From Actinomyces gerencseriae DSM 6844 (GTDB lineage Bacteria > Actinomycetota > Actinomycetes > Actinomycetales > Actinomycetaceae): a DNA stretch of 64,000 nucleotides. How positions within the stretch are numbered: the stretch's first letter is position 1; each line of letters begins with the position of its first letter. The stretch lies in the NCBI RefSeq assembly GCF_000429265.1, contig NZ_KE386871.1, forward strand, positions 363,977 through 427,976, written 5' to 3'. The notes below the pieces were generated by a model that was not told where the DNA came from, made no database searches, and was given only the letters and a program-made list of their open reading frames with translations. Below, in pieces: positions 11,501 through 18,950 of this stretch. A program made the position numbers and the translations under genes.

Positions 11501-12353
11501 CGGCCCCGGCCGACTCCTCGATCTCGGCGTCCCTCTCATCGGCCCCCGCCGACTCCTCGGCCGCAGCATCCGCGGGCGCGGACTCGCCGCCGTCGGGCTC
11601 ACCGGCAGGCCCATCGCCCCCGACCCCCGAGCCCTCGGCATCATCGGACTCGGAGCGGCCGTCCTCGGCATCGTCCATCCCGACCGATACGGACTCGGGC
11701 TCCTCGGCGGCCTCAACCTCCGGCCCCTCGGCCTCAGCCGACTCCGCGGCCTCGACCGACTCCGCCTCAACGGACTCGTCGGCCTCCGACCCCTCGACGT
11801 CACCGGGCTCCTGGACCTCAGCCTCGACCTCCGCGCCCTCACCGGGCTCCCCGGCCCCCGGGCGCTCGGCCGCCTCCGGCTCCTCAGCCCCGGGCTCAGC
11901 ATGCTCCTCGGCAGCCTCACTCTCCGGTTCCTCGGCCCCGGCCGACTCCTCGATCTCGGCGTCCCTCTCATCGGCCCCCGCCGACTCCTCGGCCGCAGCA
12001 TCCGCGGGCGCGGACTCGCCGCCGTCGGGCTCACCGGCAGGCCCATCGCCCCCGACCCCCGAGCCCTCGGCATCATCGGACTCGGAGCGGCCGTCCTCGG
12101 CATCGTCCATCCCGACCGATACGGACTCGGGCTCCTCGGCGGCCTCAACCTCCGGCCCCTCGTCGGAATCGGCGGCGGATGCATCCTCGTCCTCCGGTTC
12201 CGGACGCGGATCGCCCGCGATGTCCGGCGTCCTGGCACTGAGAACGTGGGCGATGTCCTCCAGAGAGGAGGCGCGGGCCTCGGCCGTCCGCGGTGCGGTC
12301 ACAGCGTCCTCGTCGTGGGAGGCGCCATCGGGAGTGGGGGCGTCGTCGGTCAT
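8565..12353 (-). CDS. Giant membrane-anchored VanW-domain protein with acidic repeats
   Basis: 1262 residues. The N-terminal ~600 are extremely acidic and Ala/Glu-rich, built from repeated blocks such as EAAEEPESVSVGMDDAEDG and AGEPDGGESAPADAAAEE (about 144-residue units). A single TM helix (GVLACIVGLGLLVVVWGGAV, about residue 655) follows. The exterior part has two putative peptidoglycan-binding (YoaR-like) segments, then a VanW domain with LIRGAEQMNGQIVMPGETFS, LGGGLSQIGTTMFN and YYFSRYPAGREATLW. Family members are cell-wall-associated proteins of unclear biochemical role. ATG at 12353 lies 14 bp after the typA stop; both genes read leftward. Confidence 0.85.
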   Translation of the reverse strand: MTDDAPTPDGASHDEDAVTAPRTAEARASSLEDIAHVLSARTPDIAGDPRPEPEDEDASAADSDEGPEVEAAEEPESVSVGMDDAEDGRSESDDAEGSGVGGDGPAGEPDGGESAPADAAAEESAGADERDAEIEESAGAEEPESEAAEEHAEPGAEEPEAAERPGAGEPGEGAEVEAEVQEPGDVEGSEADESVEAESVEAAESAEAEGPEVEAAEEPESVSVGMDDAEDGRSESDDAEGSGVGGDGPAGEPDGGESAPADAAAEESAGADERDAEIEESAGAEEPESEAAEEHAEPGAEEPEAAERPGAGEPGEGAEVEAEVQEPGDVEGSEADESVEAESVEAAESAEAEGPEVEAAEEPESVSVGMDDAEDGRSESDDAEGSGVGGDGPAGEPDGGESAPADAAAEESAGADEADAEVAESAGAEEHAEPGAEEPEAAERPGTEEPGDVEGSEADESVDAESVETEEPEVEAADGAAPADAEVDEAGADEVKAEAEESGVERSEAGGTDAEAEEPGTETGSEELEADEADASRQAQSTQDETAGDVVPEPTGAVTTPVDETLAAMSALTPAEPAPSIEALGSAREAQSAEAESGETDLVRTADTVRTADTADSASEDAPVTAAGSASDTVEAALARSKDALARATTAVTTLLRGHRPSRGVLACIVGLGLLVVVWGGAVVATTQHVFAGSTVSGVDVGDTSPDEARRLVADQIGSALARPVVVAVNDSSDTLVPADSGVAVDADASVDRLTGPTINPVTLIKRLSGTDVDAVTTVDSAELTAALNARLDTLATGTADAVVTIEGTTPVVTPGSDGTGLDVEASVKALSSGWPLGKESISLVGGTAKPAITDEDARAFVDAVLTPMLSDDITITASGTDVERVATGKQLVLTPNRLADVISVSTADGALSVDFDSQRLHDDVIRAMGPIETQAVNAGWTIDGSATGAAGARPRYVSPSPGQGIDMDSLTQQLLDAGTTGSSSAARTIVIPMMVTQPEIVTAEADWGVVEVTGEFSTPFNSEPGRDQNLIRGAEQMNGQIVMPGETFSVEEALGPVDYEHGFTDAGVISNGQHVDALGGGLSQIGTTMFNVGFEAGMDDIEHHPHSYYFSRYPAGREATLWTGQKDVKFANSTPYAALIQAWVADGEVHARIWSTHYYDVSITSSERYNYRPVQTITRPAGAGCQSYSGGSAGFDITVTRTRTAPDKTPPDDVLTTTYDADNNIECGGTTKPAHSVQPGPSTTIPDADARDVADTGSVGT
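11269..12132. repeat. Tandem 432-bp coding repeats in the VanW gene
   Basis: Two essentially identical 432-bp units (about 11269-11700 and 11701-12132) are followed leftward by a third, diverged and shortened unit (about 10940-11268). 432 bp is 144 codons, so the frame is kept. The near identity of such long units argues for recent unequal crossing-over or gene conversion and predicts copy-number variation between strains. They encode the acidic cytoplasmic region. Confidence 0.85.
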
Positions 12354-12367
12354 GATCGCATTCTTAC

Positions 12368-14290
12368 TCAGGCGTTGGCACGGCGGCGGCGAGCGGCATC
12401 CTTGAACCGCTCCTGGGAATCGAGGATGACCTTGCGGATGCGCACGGCGTCCGGGGTCACCTCGACGCATTCGTCATCGGAGGCGAACTCGAGAGCCTCC
12501 TCCAGGGAGAGCCTGCGCGGCGGGACGAGGCCCTCGAAGGAGTCGGCGGTGGACGAACGCATATTAGTCTGCTGCTTCTCGCGCACAACATTGACATCCA
12601 TGTCCTCGTTGCGCGGGTTCTCCCCGACGACCTGGCCCTCGTAGGTCTCCTGCCCGGGCTCGACGAAGAAGGTGCCGCGATCCTGCAGACGGATGAGGGC
12701 GTAGGCGGTGACGGCCCCGGCGCGGTCGGAGACGAGGGAGCCGGTGGTGCGGGCGACGATCCGTCCCGCCCAGGGCTCATAGCCCTCGGCGATGGACGAG
12801 GCGATGCCGGTGCCGCGGGTCTCGGTGAGGAACCGGGTGCGGAAACCGATGAGACCGCGCGCCGGGACGAGGAACTCCATGCGGATCCATCCGGTGCCGT
12901 GGTTGATCATGGTCTCCATACGACCCTTGCGCGCGGCCATGAGCTGGGTGACGGCGCCCAGGTAGTCCTCTGGGACGTCGATGGTCGTGCGCTCGACCGG
13001 CTCATGACGCCTGCCGTCGATGGTGCGGGTGACGACCTGCGGCTTGCCGACGGTCAGCTCGAAACCCTCGCGGCGCATCTGCTCCACCAGGATCGCCAGC
13101 GCGAACTCGCCGCGCCCTTGAACCTCCCAGGCGTCGGGGCGCCCGGCGGGCAGCACGCGCAGGGAGACGTTGCCGATCAACTCGCGGTCCAGACGCTCCT
13201 TGACCTGGCGGGCGGTGACCTTGGCCCCCTTGGTGCGGCCGGCCATCGGCGAGGTGTTGATGCCGATCGTCATGGAGATGGCCGGGTCATCGACCTTGAT
13301 GAGCGGCAGTGGGCGCGGATCATCGGGATCGACGAGGGACTCGCCGATGGTGATGTCCTCGATGCCGGCGACGGCGACGATGTCGCCCGCATGGGCCTCC
13401 TCGGCGGGCCTGCGATCAAGGCCCTCGGTGACGAGCAGCTCGGAGACCCGGGCGGTGGCCAGGGTTCCGTCATGGCGGGCCCACGCCACGGCCTGCCCCT
13501 TGCGCAGGGTGCCGCCCCGGATGCGCAGGAGGGCGAGGCGTCCGAGGAAGGGCGAGGCGTCCAGGTTGGTGACGTGCGCCTGCAGAGGGGCGTCCTCGTC
13601 GTAGGAGGGGCCGGGGATGCGCTCGATGATGGTGCGGAAGAGCGGTTCGAGATTCCGGCTGGCCGGCAGCTCGCCGTCGGCGGGCTGCTCGGTATCGGCA
13701 CGGCGGGCCTTGGCGGAGGCGTAGACGACGGGGAGGTCGAGGACGGCGTCCAGGTCGATGTCGGGGTGCTCGTCGGCGAGATCGGACGCCAGGGACAGGA
13801 GCAGGTCGGAGGACTCGGAGACGACCTCGCCGATGCGCGAGTCGGGACGGTCCACCTTGTTGACGACGAGGATGACCGGCAGATTGGCGGCGAGCGCCTT
13901 GCGCAGCACGAAGCGGGTCTGGGGAAGAGGCCCCTCCGAGGCGTCCACGAGCAGGACGACGCCGTCGACCATGGACAGGCCGCGCTCGACCTCACCGCCG
14001 AAATCGGCGTGCCCGGGGGTGTCGATGACATTGATCGTGATGCCCTCCGGAAGCCCGGCGGCCACGGCGGCGGGACCGCGGTAGTGAACGGCGGTGTTCT
14101 TGGCGAGGATGGTGATGCCCTTCTCGCGCTCGAGCTCGCCGGAGTCCATGACGCGCTCGCCCGTGTTCTCCTCGGTCGCGCGGGCGCCGAAGGCCCCGGC
14201 CTCCCACAGCATCGCGTCGACAAGAGTCGTCTTGCCGTGGTCGACGTGGGCGACGATGGCGACGTTGCGCAGATCCTGGCGCACAGTCAT
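12368..14290 (-). CDS. typA: Ribosome-associated GTPase TypA/BipA
   Basis: 640 residues. N-terminal GTPase: G1 [15 protein letters not shown], switch region [20 protein letters not shown]3 [15 protein letters not shown]4 NKVDRPDSR. Elongation-factor domains II and III/V follow, and the BipA-specific C-terminal domain ([20 protein letters not shown]). It binds the 70S ribosome and helps ribosome assembly and stress adaptation. ATG at 14290 is chosen because the GTPase starts directly after [13 protein letters not shown] and purine-rich GGAAGAAG lies upstream. The VanW gene follows in the same direction. Confidence 0.96.
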   Translation of the reverse strand: MTVRQDLRNVAIVAHVDHGKTTLVDAMLWEAGAFGARATEENTGERVMDSGELEREKGITILAKNTAVHYRGPAAVAAGLPEGITINVIDTPGHADFGGEVERGLSMVDGVVLLVDASEGPLPQTRFVLRKALAANLPVILVVNKVDRPDSRIGEVVSESSDLLLSLASDLADEHPDIDLDAVLDLPVVYASAKARRADTEQPADGELPASRNLEPLFRTIIERIPGPSYDEDAPLQAHVTNLDASPFLGRLALLRIRGGTLRKGQAVAWARHDGTLATARVSELLVTEGLDRRPAEEAHAGDIVAVAGIEDITIGESLVDPDDPRPLPLIKVDDPAISMTIGINTSPMAGRTKGAKVTARQVKERLDRELIGNVSLRVLPAGRPDAWEVQGRGEFALAILVEQMRREGFELTVGKPQVVTRTIDGRRHEPVERTTIDVPEDYLGAVTQLMAARKGRMETMINHGTGWIRMEFLVPARGLIGFRTRFLTETRGTGIASSIAEGYEPWAGRIVARTTGSLVSDRAGAVTAYALIRLQDRGTFFVEPGQETYEGQVVGENPRNEDMDVNVVREKQQTNMRSSTADSFEGLVPPRRLSLEEALEFASDDECVEVTPDAVRIRKVILDSQERFKDAARRRRANA

Positions 14291-14439
14291 ATGGAGTACT
14301 TCTTCCGTCCGAGGAGCGCCGGAGCGCGGACGGGGCACGGGGCCCGCCGCTGACGCACAGCGGGTAAGGGTAACGGCACCGTCCAACAGTCGCCATGACG
14401 GGGATGACACGGACGCTGTGCACCCGCTCACGCCGCATC

Positions 14440-14691
14440 TCAGACCGCGATCATCTGGGCGACGACGAGCAGGAGAAGCAGTCCGCAGCCGACGACGACG
14501 GGGACCGGGTTGGGCCGGGATCGGACTCTCCCGTCGCGGGTGACGCTCCCACCCGCGGCGTCGGCGGGGCGAGCGCCCCCGGCGTCGCAGCCCGCGGTGT
14601 CCCGGCCGACGTCGTCCCCATCTGCGCGGCCATCACCGGCCGCCTCGGAATCCGGCCCCGGGCCGGTCCCCGCGCCCCGTCGTCTGCTCAT
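14440..14691 (-). CDS. Small tail-anchored membrane protein
   Basis: 83 residues starting [15 protein letters not shown] charged, Gly/Asp/Ala-rich cytoplasmic part is followed by one C-terminal helix ([20 protein letters not shown], about 62-81). The ATG overlaps the stop of the upstream PH-like gene as ATGA, so translation is probably coupled. Function is not recognised; it is the last gene of the peptide-transporter operon. Confidence 0.6.
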   Translation of the reverse strand: MSRRRGAGTGPGPDSEAAGDGRADGDDVGRDTAGCDAGGARPADAAGGSVTRDGRVRSRPNPVPVVVGCGLLLLLVVAQMIAV

Positions 14692-14984
14692 CCGCTCCCG
14701 CCGGTGCGCTGGGCCGCCGAGGCCCTGACGGTCGCCCCGTCGCGGGTCACCACCTCCAGGATCCAGCGGGTGCGGCAGGTCTCGACGTCCCCCCAGGCGA
14801 GGCGGTGACTGCGCCACGCGTTGCGCACGGTCAGCGCGTCGTCGTCCAGACGCACCTGCGGCGCCCACCACAGGGCCCACGTCGCCAGAAGCAGCAGGCC
14901 GCCCCAGGCCAGGGCCCGAAGACCGTAGACGACGCCGTCCGACAACCAGATCATGGCGACCGCGCAGGCGACTCCCGCTCCCAC
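14688..14984 (-). CDS. Small PH-like (bacterial pleckstrin-homology) membrane protein
   Basis: About 98 residues. Two hydrophobic segments (about 5-35) are followed by PQVRLDDDALTVRNAWRSHRLAWGDVE, the typical core of the short membrane-linked actinobacterial PH-domain proteins, and TRDGATVRASAAQ. GTG at 14984 is the best start (25 bp after the stop of the ABC ATPase); no other start exists between the two genes. The 3' end overlaps the next gene by 4 bp. Role unknown. Confidence 0.65.
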   Translation of the reverse strand: MGAGVACAVAMIWLSDGVVYGLRALAWGGLLLLATWALWWAPQVRLDDDALTVRNAWRSHRLAWGDVETCRTRWILEVVTRDGATVRASAAQRTGGSG

Positions 14985-15008
14985 GGCGAGCGTTCCCAGG
15001 CGGCCCGC

Positions 15009-16853
15009 TCAGCTGGCTCCCCCGTAGAGGGCGATCCTGGCGCCCGGGACGGCGTCGATGAGCTCGCGTGTGTACTCCTCGCGCGGGTGGGCGAACAGGG
15101 GATCCGCGTGCCCGGACTCCACCACTCGTCCCTTCTCCATGACCACGACGTCGTCGGCGATCTGGCGCACGACCGCCAGGTCGTGGGTGATGAAGAGGTA
15201 GGTCAGGTCGAGCTCGGCCTGCAGGTCGGCCAGCAGCCGCAGGATCTGCGCCTGGACGAGCACGTCGAGGGCGGAGACGGCCTCGTCCAGCACGACGATC
15301 TCGGGTCGCAGGGCCATGGCCCGGGCGATGGCCACGCGCTGGCGCTGCCCGCCGGAGAGCTCATTGGGGTAGCGTCGCATGACCGAGCGCGGCAGGGCGA
15401 CCATGTCGAGCAGCTCGGCGACGCGCTCGTTGCGCTCCTTGCGACCGCCCACGCCGTGCACCCGCAGCGGCTCCTCGATCACCCGGTAGATGGAGTACAT
15501 CGGGTCCAGGGAGCCGTAGGGGTTCTGGAAGACCGGCTGCATGATGCGGCGCAGATCGAAGAGCTCCCTACGCCCCAGGGTCGACAGGTCGACGCCGTTG
15601 TGGAAGACCCTGCCCTCGGTGGGGTCGATCAGGTTGAGGATGATGTTCGCCACGGTGGACTTGCCCGACCCCGACTCCCCCACCAACGCCGTCGTCGTGC
15701 CGCGGCGCACCCCGAAAGTGACGTCATCGACGGCCCGGATGCGTGCGTCCGGGCCCTTGGCCCCGCGTACGTCGAACACCTTGGTCAGATGCTCGACCCG
15801 CAGGATCTCCGGGGCGTCCTCCGCGATCTCATGGACGCCCAGCTCGTCGGAGGCGACCCGGATGCCCTCGGCGTGCGCGGCCTCGATGCGCCTCGACGCC
15901 AGTGACGGCGCTGCCTCGACGAGCCTGCGGGTGTAGGGGTGGCGCGGGTTCTGGAGGACATCCAAGCTCGGCCCGGACTCGACGACGCGTCCGCGATGCA
16001 TGACGACGACGTGCCCGGCCCGCTCCGCGGCCAGGCCGAGATCGTGGGTCACGAAGAGCATCGCCGTGCCCAGCTCGTCGGTGAGGCGTCCGAGGTGGTC
16101 CAGGATACGACGCTGAACAGTCACGTCCAGGGCACTGGTCGGCTCGTCGGCGATGAGCAGGCGGGGACGCGCCGCCAGGCCGATGGCGATGAGCGCGCGC
16201 TGACGCATGCCCCCGGAGAACTCGTGCGGATACTGCCTGGCGCGACGGGCGGCGTCGGGTAGCCCGGCGTCCTCGAGTAGAAGAGCCACCTGGTCCGCGA
16301 CAGCGATCCTGCCCCGGCGCTCCTCCGAGCCGGCCTCGTCCCGGCGGTCCGACCCCGCCTCGTCCTGCGCGGCGAGTTGGACGAGCCTGTCGTCCGCCAT
16401 CCCCGCCAGTCCGTTGGCCCGGAGCGCCTCGCGCACCTGGAATCCGATGGACCACACCGGGTTGAGGTTGGTCATGGGGTCCTGCGGGACCATCCCGATC
16501 TCGCTGCCGCGCAGACGCCGCATCCGCTTGCCGGAGGCGTGCGCGATGTCCTCGCCGTCGAACAGGATACGGCCCCCGGTCACGCGACCGGTCCCCGGCA
16601 GCAGCCCGATGACGGCGTTGGCCAGGGTGGACTTGCCCGAGCCCGACTCCCCGACGATGGCCACGCTCTGCCCCGGATGGATCGTCAGGTTCGCCCGGCG
16701 AACGGCCGGGACCAGCCCGGTGGAGGATCTGAAGGCCACCTCAAGGTCCTCGATGCGCAGCAGCGGGGCGTCCTCATCGAGCGCGACGGTGTCGGGCGCG
16801 GGGTCGTCAGCAGCGCCGGCGGGGTTGCCGGCAGCGATGTCGTCGATAGTCAC
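15009..16853 (-). CDS. Peptide ABC transporter, fused double ATPase (DppD-DppF type)
   Basis: 614 residues with two complete ABC domains. Domain 1: Walker A GESGSGKSTLANAV (near 75), signature LSGG-equivalent FSGGMRQR, Walker B LLIADEPTSALD. Domain 2: Walker A GESGSGKSTVANII (near 393), signature LSGGQRQR, Walker B IVVLDEAVSALD. Each has a D-loop and H-loop His (VTHDLGLA, ITHDLAVV). It energises oligopeptide import through the two permeases encoded upstream. GTG start at 16853 overlaps the stop of the upstream permease by 4 bp (GTGA), a sign of translational coupling. Confidence 0.95.
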   Translation of the reverse strand: MTIDDIAAGNPAGAADDPAPDTVALDEDAPLLRIEDLEVAFRSSTGLVPAVRRANLTIHPGQSVAIVGESGSGKSTLANAVIGLLPGTGRVTGGRILFDGEDIAHASGKRMRRLRGSEIGMVPQDPMTNLNPVWSIGFQVREALRANGLAGMADDRLVQLAAQDEAGSDRRDEAGSEERRGRIAVADQVALLLEDAGLPDAARRARQYPHEFSGGMRQRALIAIGLAARPRLLIADEPTSALDVTVQRRILDHLGRLTDELGTAMLFVTHDLGLAAERAGHVVVMHRGRVVESGPSLDVLQNPRHPYTRRLVEAAPSLASRRIEAAHAEGIRVASDELGVHEIAEDAPEILRVEHLTKVFDVRGAKGPDARIRAVDDVTFGVRRGTTTALVGESGSGKSTVANIILNLIDPTEGRVFHNGVDLSTLGRRELFDLRRIMQPVFQNPYGSLDPMYSIYRVIEEPLRVHGVGGRKERNERVAELLDMVALPRSVMRRYPNELSGGQRQRVAIARAMALRPEIVVLDEAVSALDVLVQAQILRLLADLQAELDLTYLFITHDLAVVRQIADDVVVMEKGRVVESGHADPLFAHPREEYTRELIDAVPGARIALYGGAS

Positions 16854-17863
16854 TTGCGAGCCTTCGGGTCGAGGGCGTCGCGCACCGCATCGCCCATCAT
16901 GACGAAGCCGAGCACGGTCAGCGCGAGGGCGCCCGCGGGGTACAGCAGAACGGAGATGTGGTCGCGCAGCGCCGCATTGGCCGCGGCGATATCGGCGCCC
17001 CAGGAGACCACGGAGGCCGGCAGCCCGATCCCGAGGAAGGACAGGGTCGCCTCGGCGACGATGAAGATGCCGAGCTCGACGGTGGCGGTGACGATGATCG
17101 GCGCGGCGGCGTTGGGCAGGACATGACGCAGCAGAATGGCGGCCCGTCCGCTACCGAGCGATACCGAGGCGGTGATGAAGTCCTCGTTCTTCACGCTCAT
17201 GACCGCACCCCGGGTGATGCGGGCGATCTGCGGCCATCCGAACATCGCCAGCACGACGACGACGGTCATAATGGAGGACCTGCCCTTGAACATCTGCATG
17301 ACGACGATCGCCGCCAGCACGAAGGGCACGGCGAAGAACACGTCGGTGACGCGAGAGAGCAACGCGTCGAGAAATCCCCCGAAGAACCCCGCGATCGCGC
17401 CGATGACACTGCCCAGCAGGGTGACCAGCAACGTCGTGAGCACGCCCACGGTCACCGATGCGCGGGCGCCGTGCACGGTTCGGGCGAAGATGTCGCAGCC
17501 CTGCTGGTTGAAGCCGAAAGGATGCTGGGCGGAGGGCGCGCCGTAGGAGTTGCTGAGCTGGCAGTAGGTGGGTGTGGCGCGAGCGACCAGTCCTGGGGCC
17601 ACGGCGAGGAGGAGGGCGACGGCGATGAGCAGGGCGGAGACCCAGAAGATGGGCCGACGGCGCAGCTGCTTCCAGGCCTCCCCCCACATCGAGGCCGGCG
17701 CCGAGTCGTCGTCCACGGCGTCGACGGCGCCCAGACCCTGCTCGTCGGTCTCAGCTACGAAGTGCTCCTGACCCGCGCGGGCGCCGGACGGGACAGGCCG
17801 ATCTCCGGACCGGTCCCGGGCCCCGTGCTGGTCCTGCTTCTGATCCTCGGTGTTGTCAGGCAT
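16850..17863 (-). CDS. Peptide ABC transporter permease (DppC/OppC type)
   Basis: 337 residues from ATG 17863, which overlaps the upstream permease stop (ATGCCTGA). An N-terminal charged cytoplasmic extension of about 65 residues precedes the first TM helix (PIFWVSALLIAVALLLAVAP). The family loop with FNQQGCDIFARTVHGARAS and the EAA-type motif ASVSLGSGRAAILLRHVLPN contact the ATPase. It is the second membrane subunit of the importer. Confidence 0.93.
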   Translation of the reverse strand: MPDNTEDQKQDQHGARDRSGDRPVPSGARAGQEHFVAETDEQGLGAVDAVDDDSAPASMWGEAWKQLRRRPIFWVSALLIAVALLLAVAPGLVARATPTYCQLSNSYGAPSAQHPFGFNQQGCDIFARTVHGARASVTVGVLTTLLVTLLGSVIGAIAGFFGGFLDALLSRVTDVFFAVPFVLAAIVVMQMFKGRSSIMTVVVVLAMFGWPQIARITRGAVMSVKNEDFITASVSLGSGRAAILLRHVLPNAAAPIIVTATVELGIFIVAEATLSFLGIGLPASVVSWGADIAAANAALRDHISVLLYPAGALALTVLGFVMMGDAVRDALDPKARK

Positions 17864-18785
17864 AGCGGATCCTCGGGTCAAGAGCTGCGTACAGGAGATC
17901 GACGAGAAGGTTGGAGACGATGAACACCAGGATGAGCACCGTCGTGAAGGCGACGACCGTGGGGCCCTCCCCGTTGAGAATGGCCCGGTAGAGCGTGCCG
18001 CCCACGCCGTTGATGTTGAAGATCCCCTCGGTCACGATGGCACCGCCCATGAGCGAACCCAGATCCGCGCCGAGGAAGGTGACGACCGGCATCAGCGAGT
18101 TGCGCAGGACGTGCACGATCATGACCCGACCTCCCGACAGGCCCTTGGCACGCGCCGTGCGAACGTGATCGGCCGAGAGGTTCTCCCCCACCTCCGTGCG
18201 CGTCAGTCGCAGGACGTAGGCGAGGGAGACCGCCCCGAGCACGATCGCGGGCATGAGCAATTCCTTGAATCCCGGCGAGGTCCCCACCGTCGTCGGCAGC
18301 CAGCCGAGCTTGACGCCGATGAAGAACTGCAGGAGGAATCCGATGACGAAGGTCGGGACGGCGATCACCACGAGGGAGAGGACCAGCACCGTGGCGTCGA
18401 AGAACCCGCCCTTGCGCATCCCGGCCAGCAGGCCGATGGCGATGCCGAACAGCGCCTCGAAGGCGAGCGCCATGAGCGAGAGCTTGATCGTGACCGGGTA
18501 GGCGCCGGCCAGCACGTCGACGATCGGCCTGGACCCGCGGATGGTGCTCCCCAGGTCGAAGGTCGCGAGTCCTTTGAGGAACAGGAGGTACTGGACGAGG
18601 AAGGGCTGGTCCAGGTTGTACTGGGAGCGGATCTGAGCCTGGAGATCGGCGCTGAGCGCTCGGTCGCCGCCCATGGCGGCGACGGGATCACCCGGCAGGG
18701 CGAAGACCATGGCGTAGATGAGCAGCGTGGCCCCGAAGAATACGGGAATCAGTTGCAGGAGCCTGCGCCCGGCGTAGCGGAGCAT
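17856..18785 (-). CDS. Peptide ABC transporter permease (DppB/OppB type)
   Basis: 309 residues beginning MLRYAGRRLLQLIPVFFGAT, the standard DppB N-terminal helix. It has the periplasmic loop typical of the family (LNLDQP-like YNLDQPFLVQY) and the EAA motif TARAKGLSGGRVMIVHVLRN, ending in DLLYAALDPRIRYA. The start is chosen because AAGGAG lies 7 bp upstream; the longer frame runs into non-coding sequence. The gene follows the binding-protein gene after 146 bp, which include the duplicated 3' end of that gene. Confidence 0.95.
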   Translation of the reverse strand: MLRYAGRRLLQLIPVFFGATLLIYAMVFALPGDPVAAMGGDRALSADLQAQIRSQYNLDQPFLVQYLLFLKGLATFDLGSTIRGSRPIVDVLAGAYPVTIKLSLMALAFEALFGIAIGLLAGMRKGGFFDATVLVLSLVVIAVPTFVIGFLLQFFIGVKLGWLPTTVGTSPGFKELLMPAIVLGAVSLAYVLRLTRTEVGENLSADHVRTARAKGLSGGRVMIVHVLRNSLMPVVTFLGADLGSLMGGAIVTEGIFNINGVGGTLYRAILNGEGPTVVAFTTVLILVFIVSNLLVDLLYAALDPRIRYA

Positions 18786-18901
18786 GGGCATCTCCTTCAT
18801 GCGGATGGAAGCGGAGGGACGTGCGGCGCCCGGGCCAGCGCCGGAGCTCGAAGGCCCGGAATCCGTCCGGGACTCGCTCGAGCGCCTCGCCGGGCCGGCG
18901 G

Positions 18902-18950
18902 CCGGGTCGGAACGGGGAGATGGCGACCGGGTCAGAACGGGGAGATGGCC
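18902..18950. repeat. 23-bp direct duplication of the 3' end of the binding-protein gene
   Basis: Positions 18928-18950 (end of the coding region, encoding the last residues AISPF and the stop) and 18902-18924 match in 22 of 23 bases. The single change removes the stop in the outer copy, which would read AISPFRPG. The duplication marks the point where the canonical protein would continue into its C-terminal lobe, i.e. the permutation breakpoint. Confidence 0.8.
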
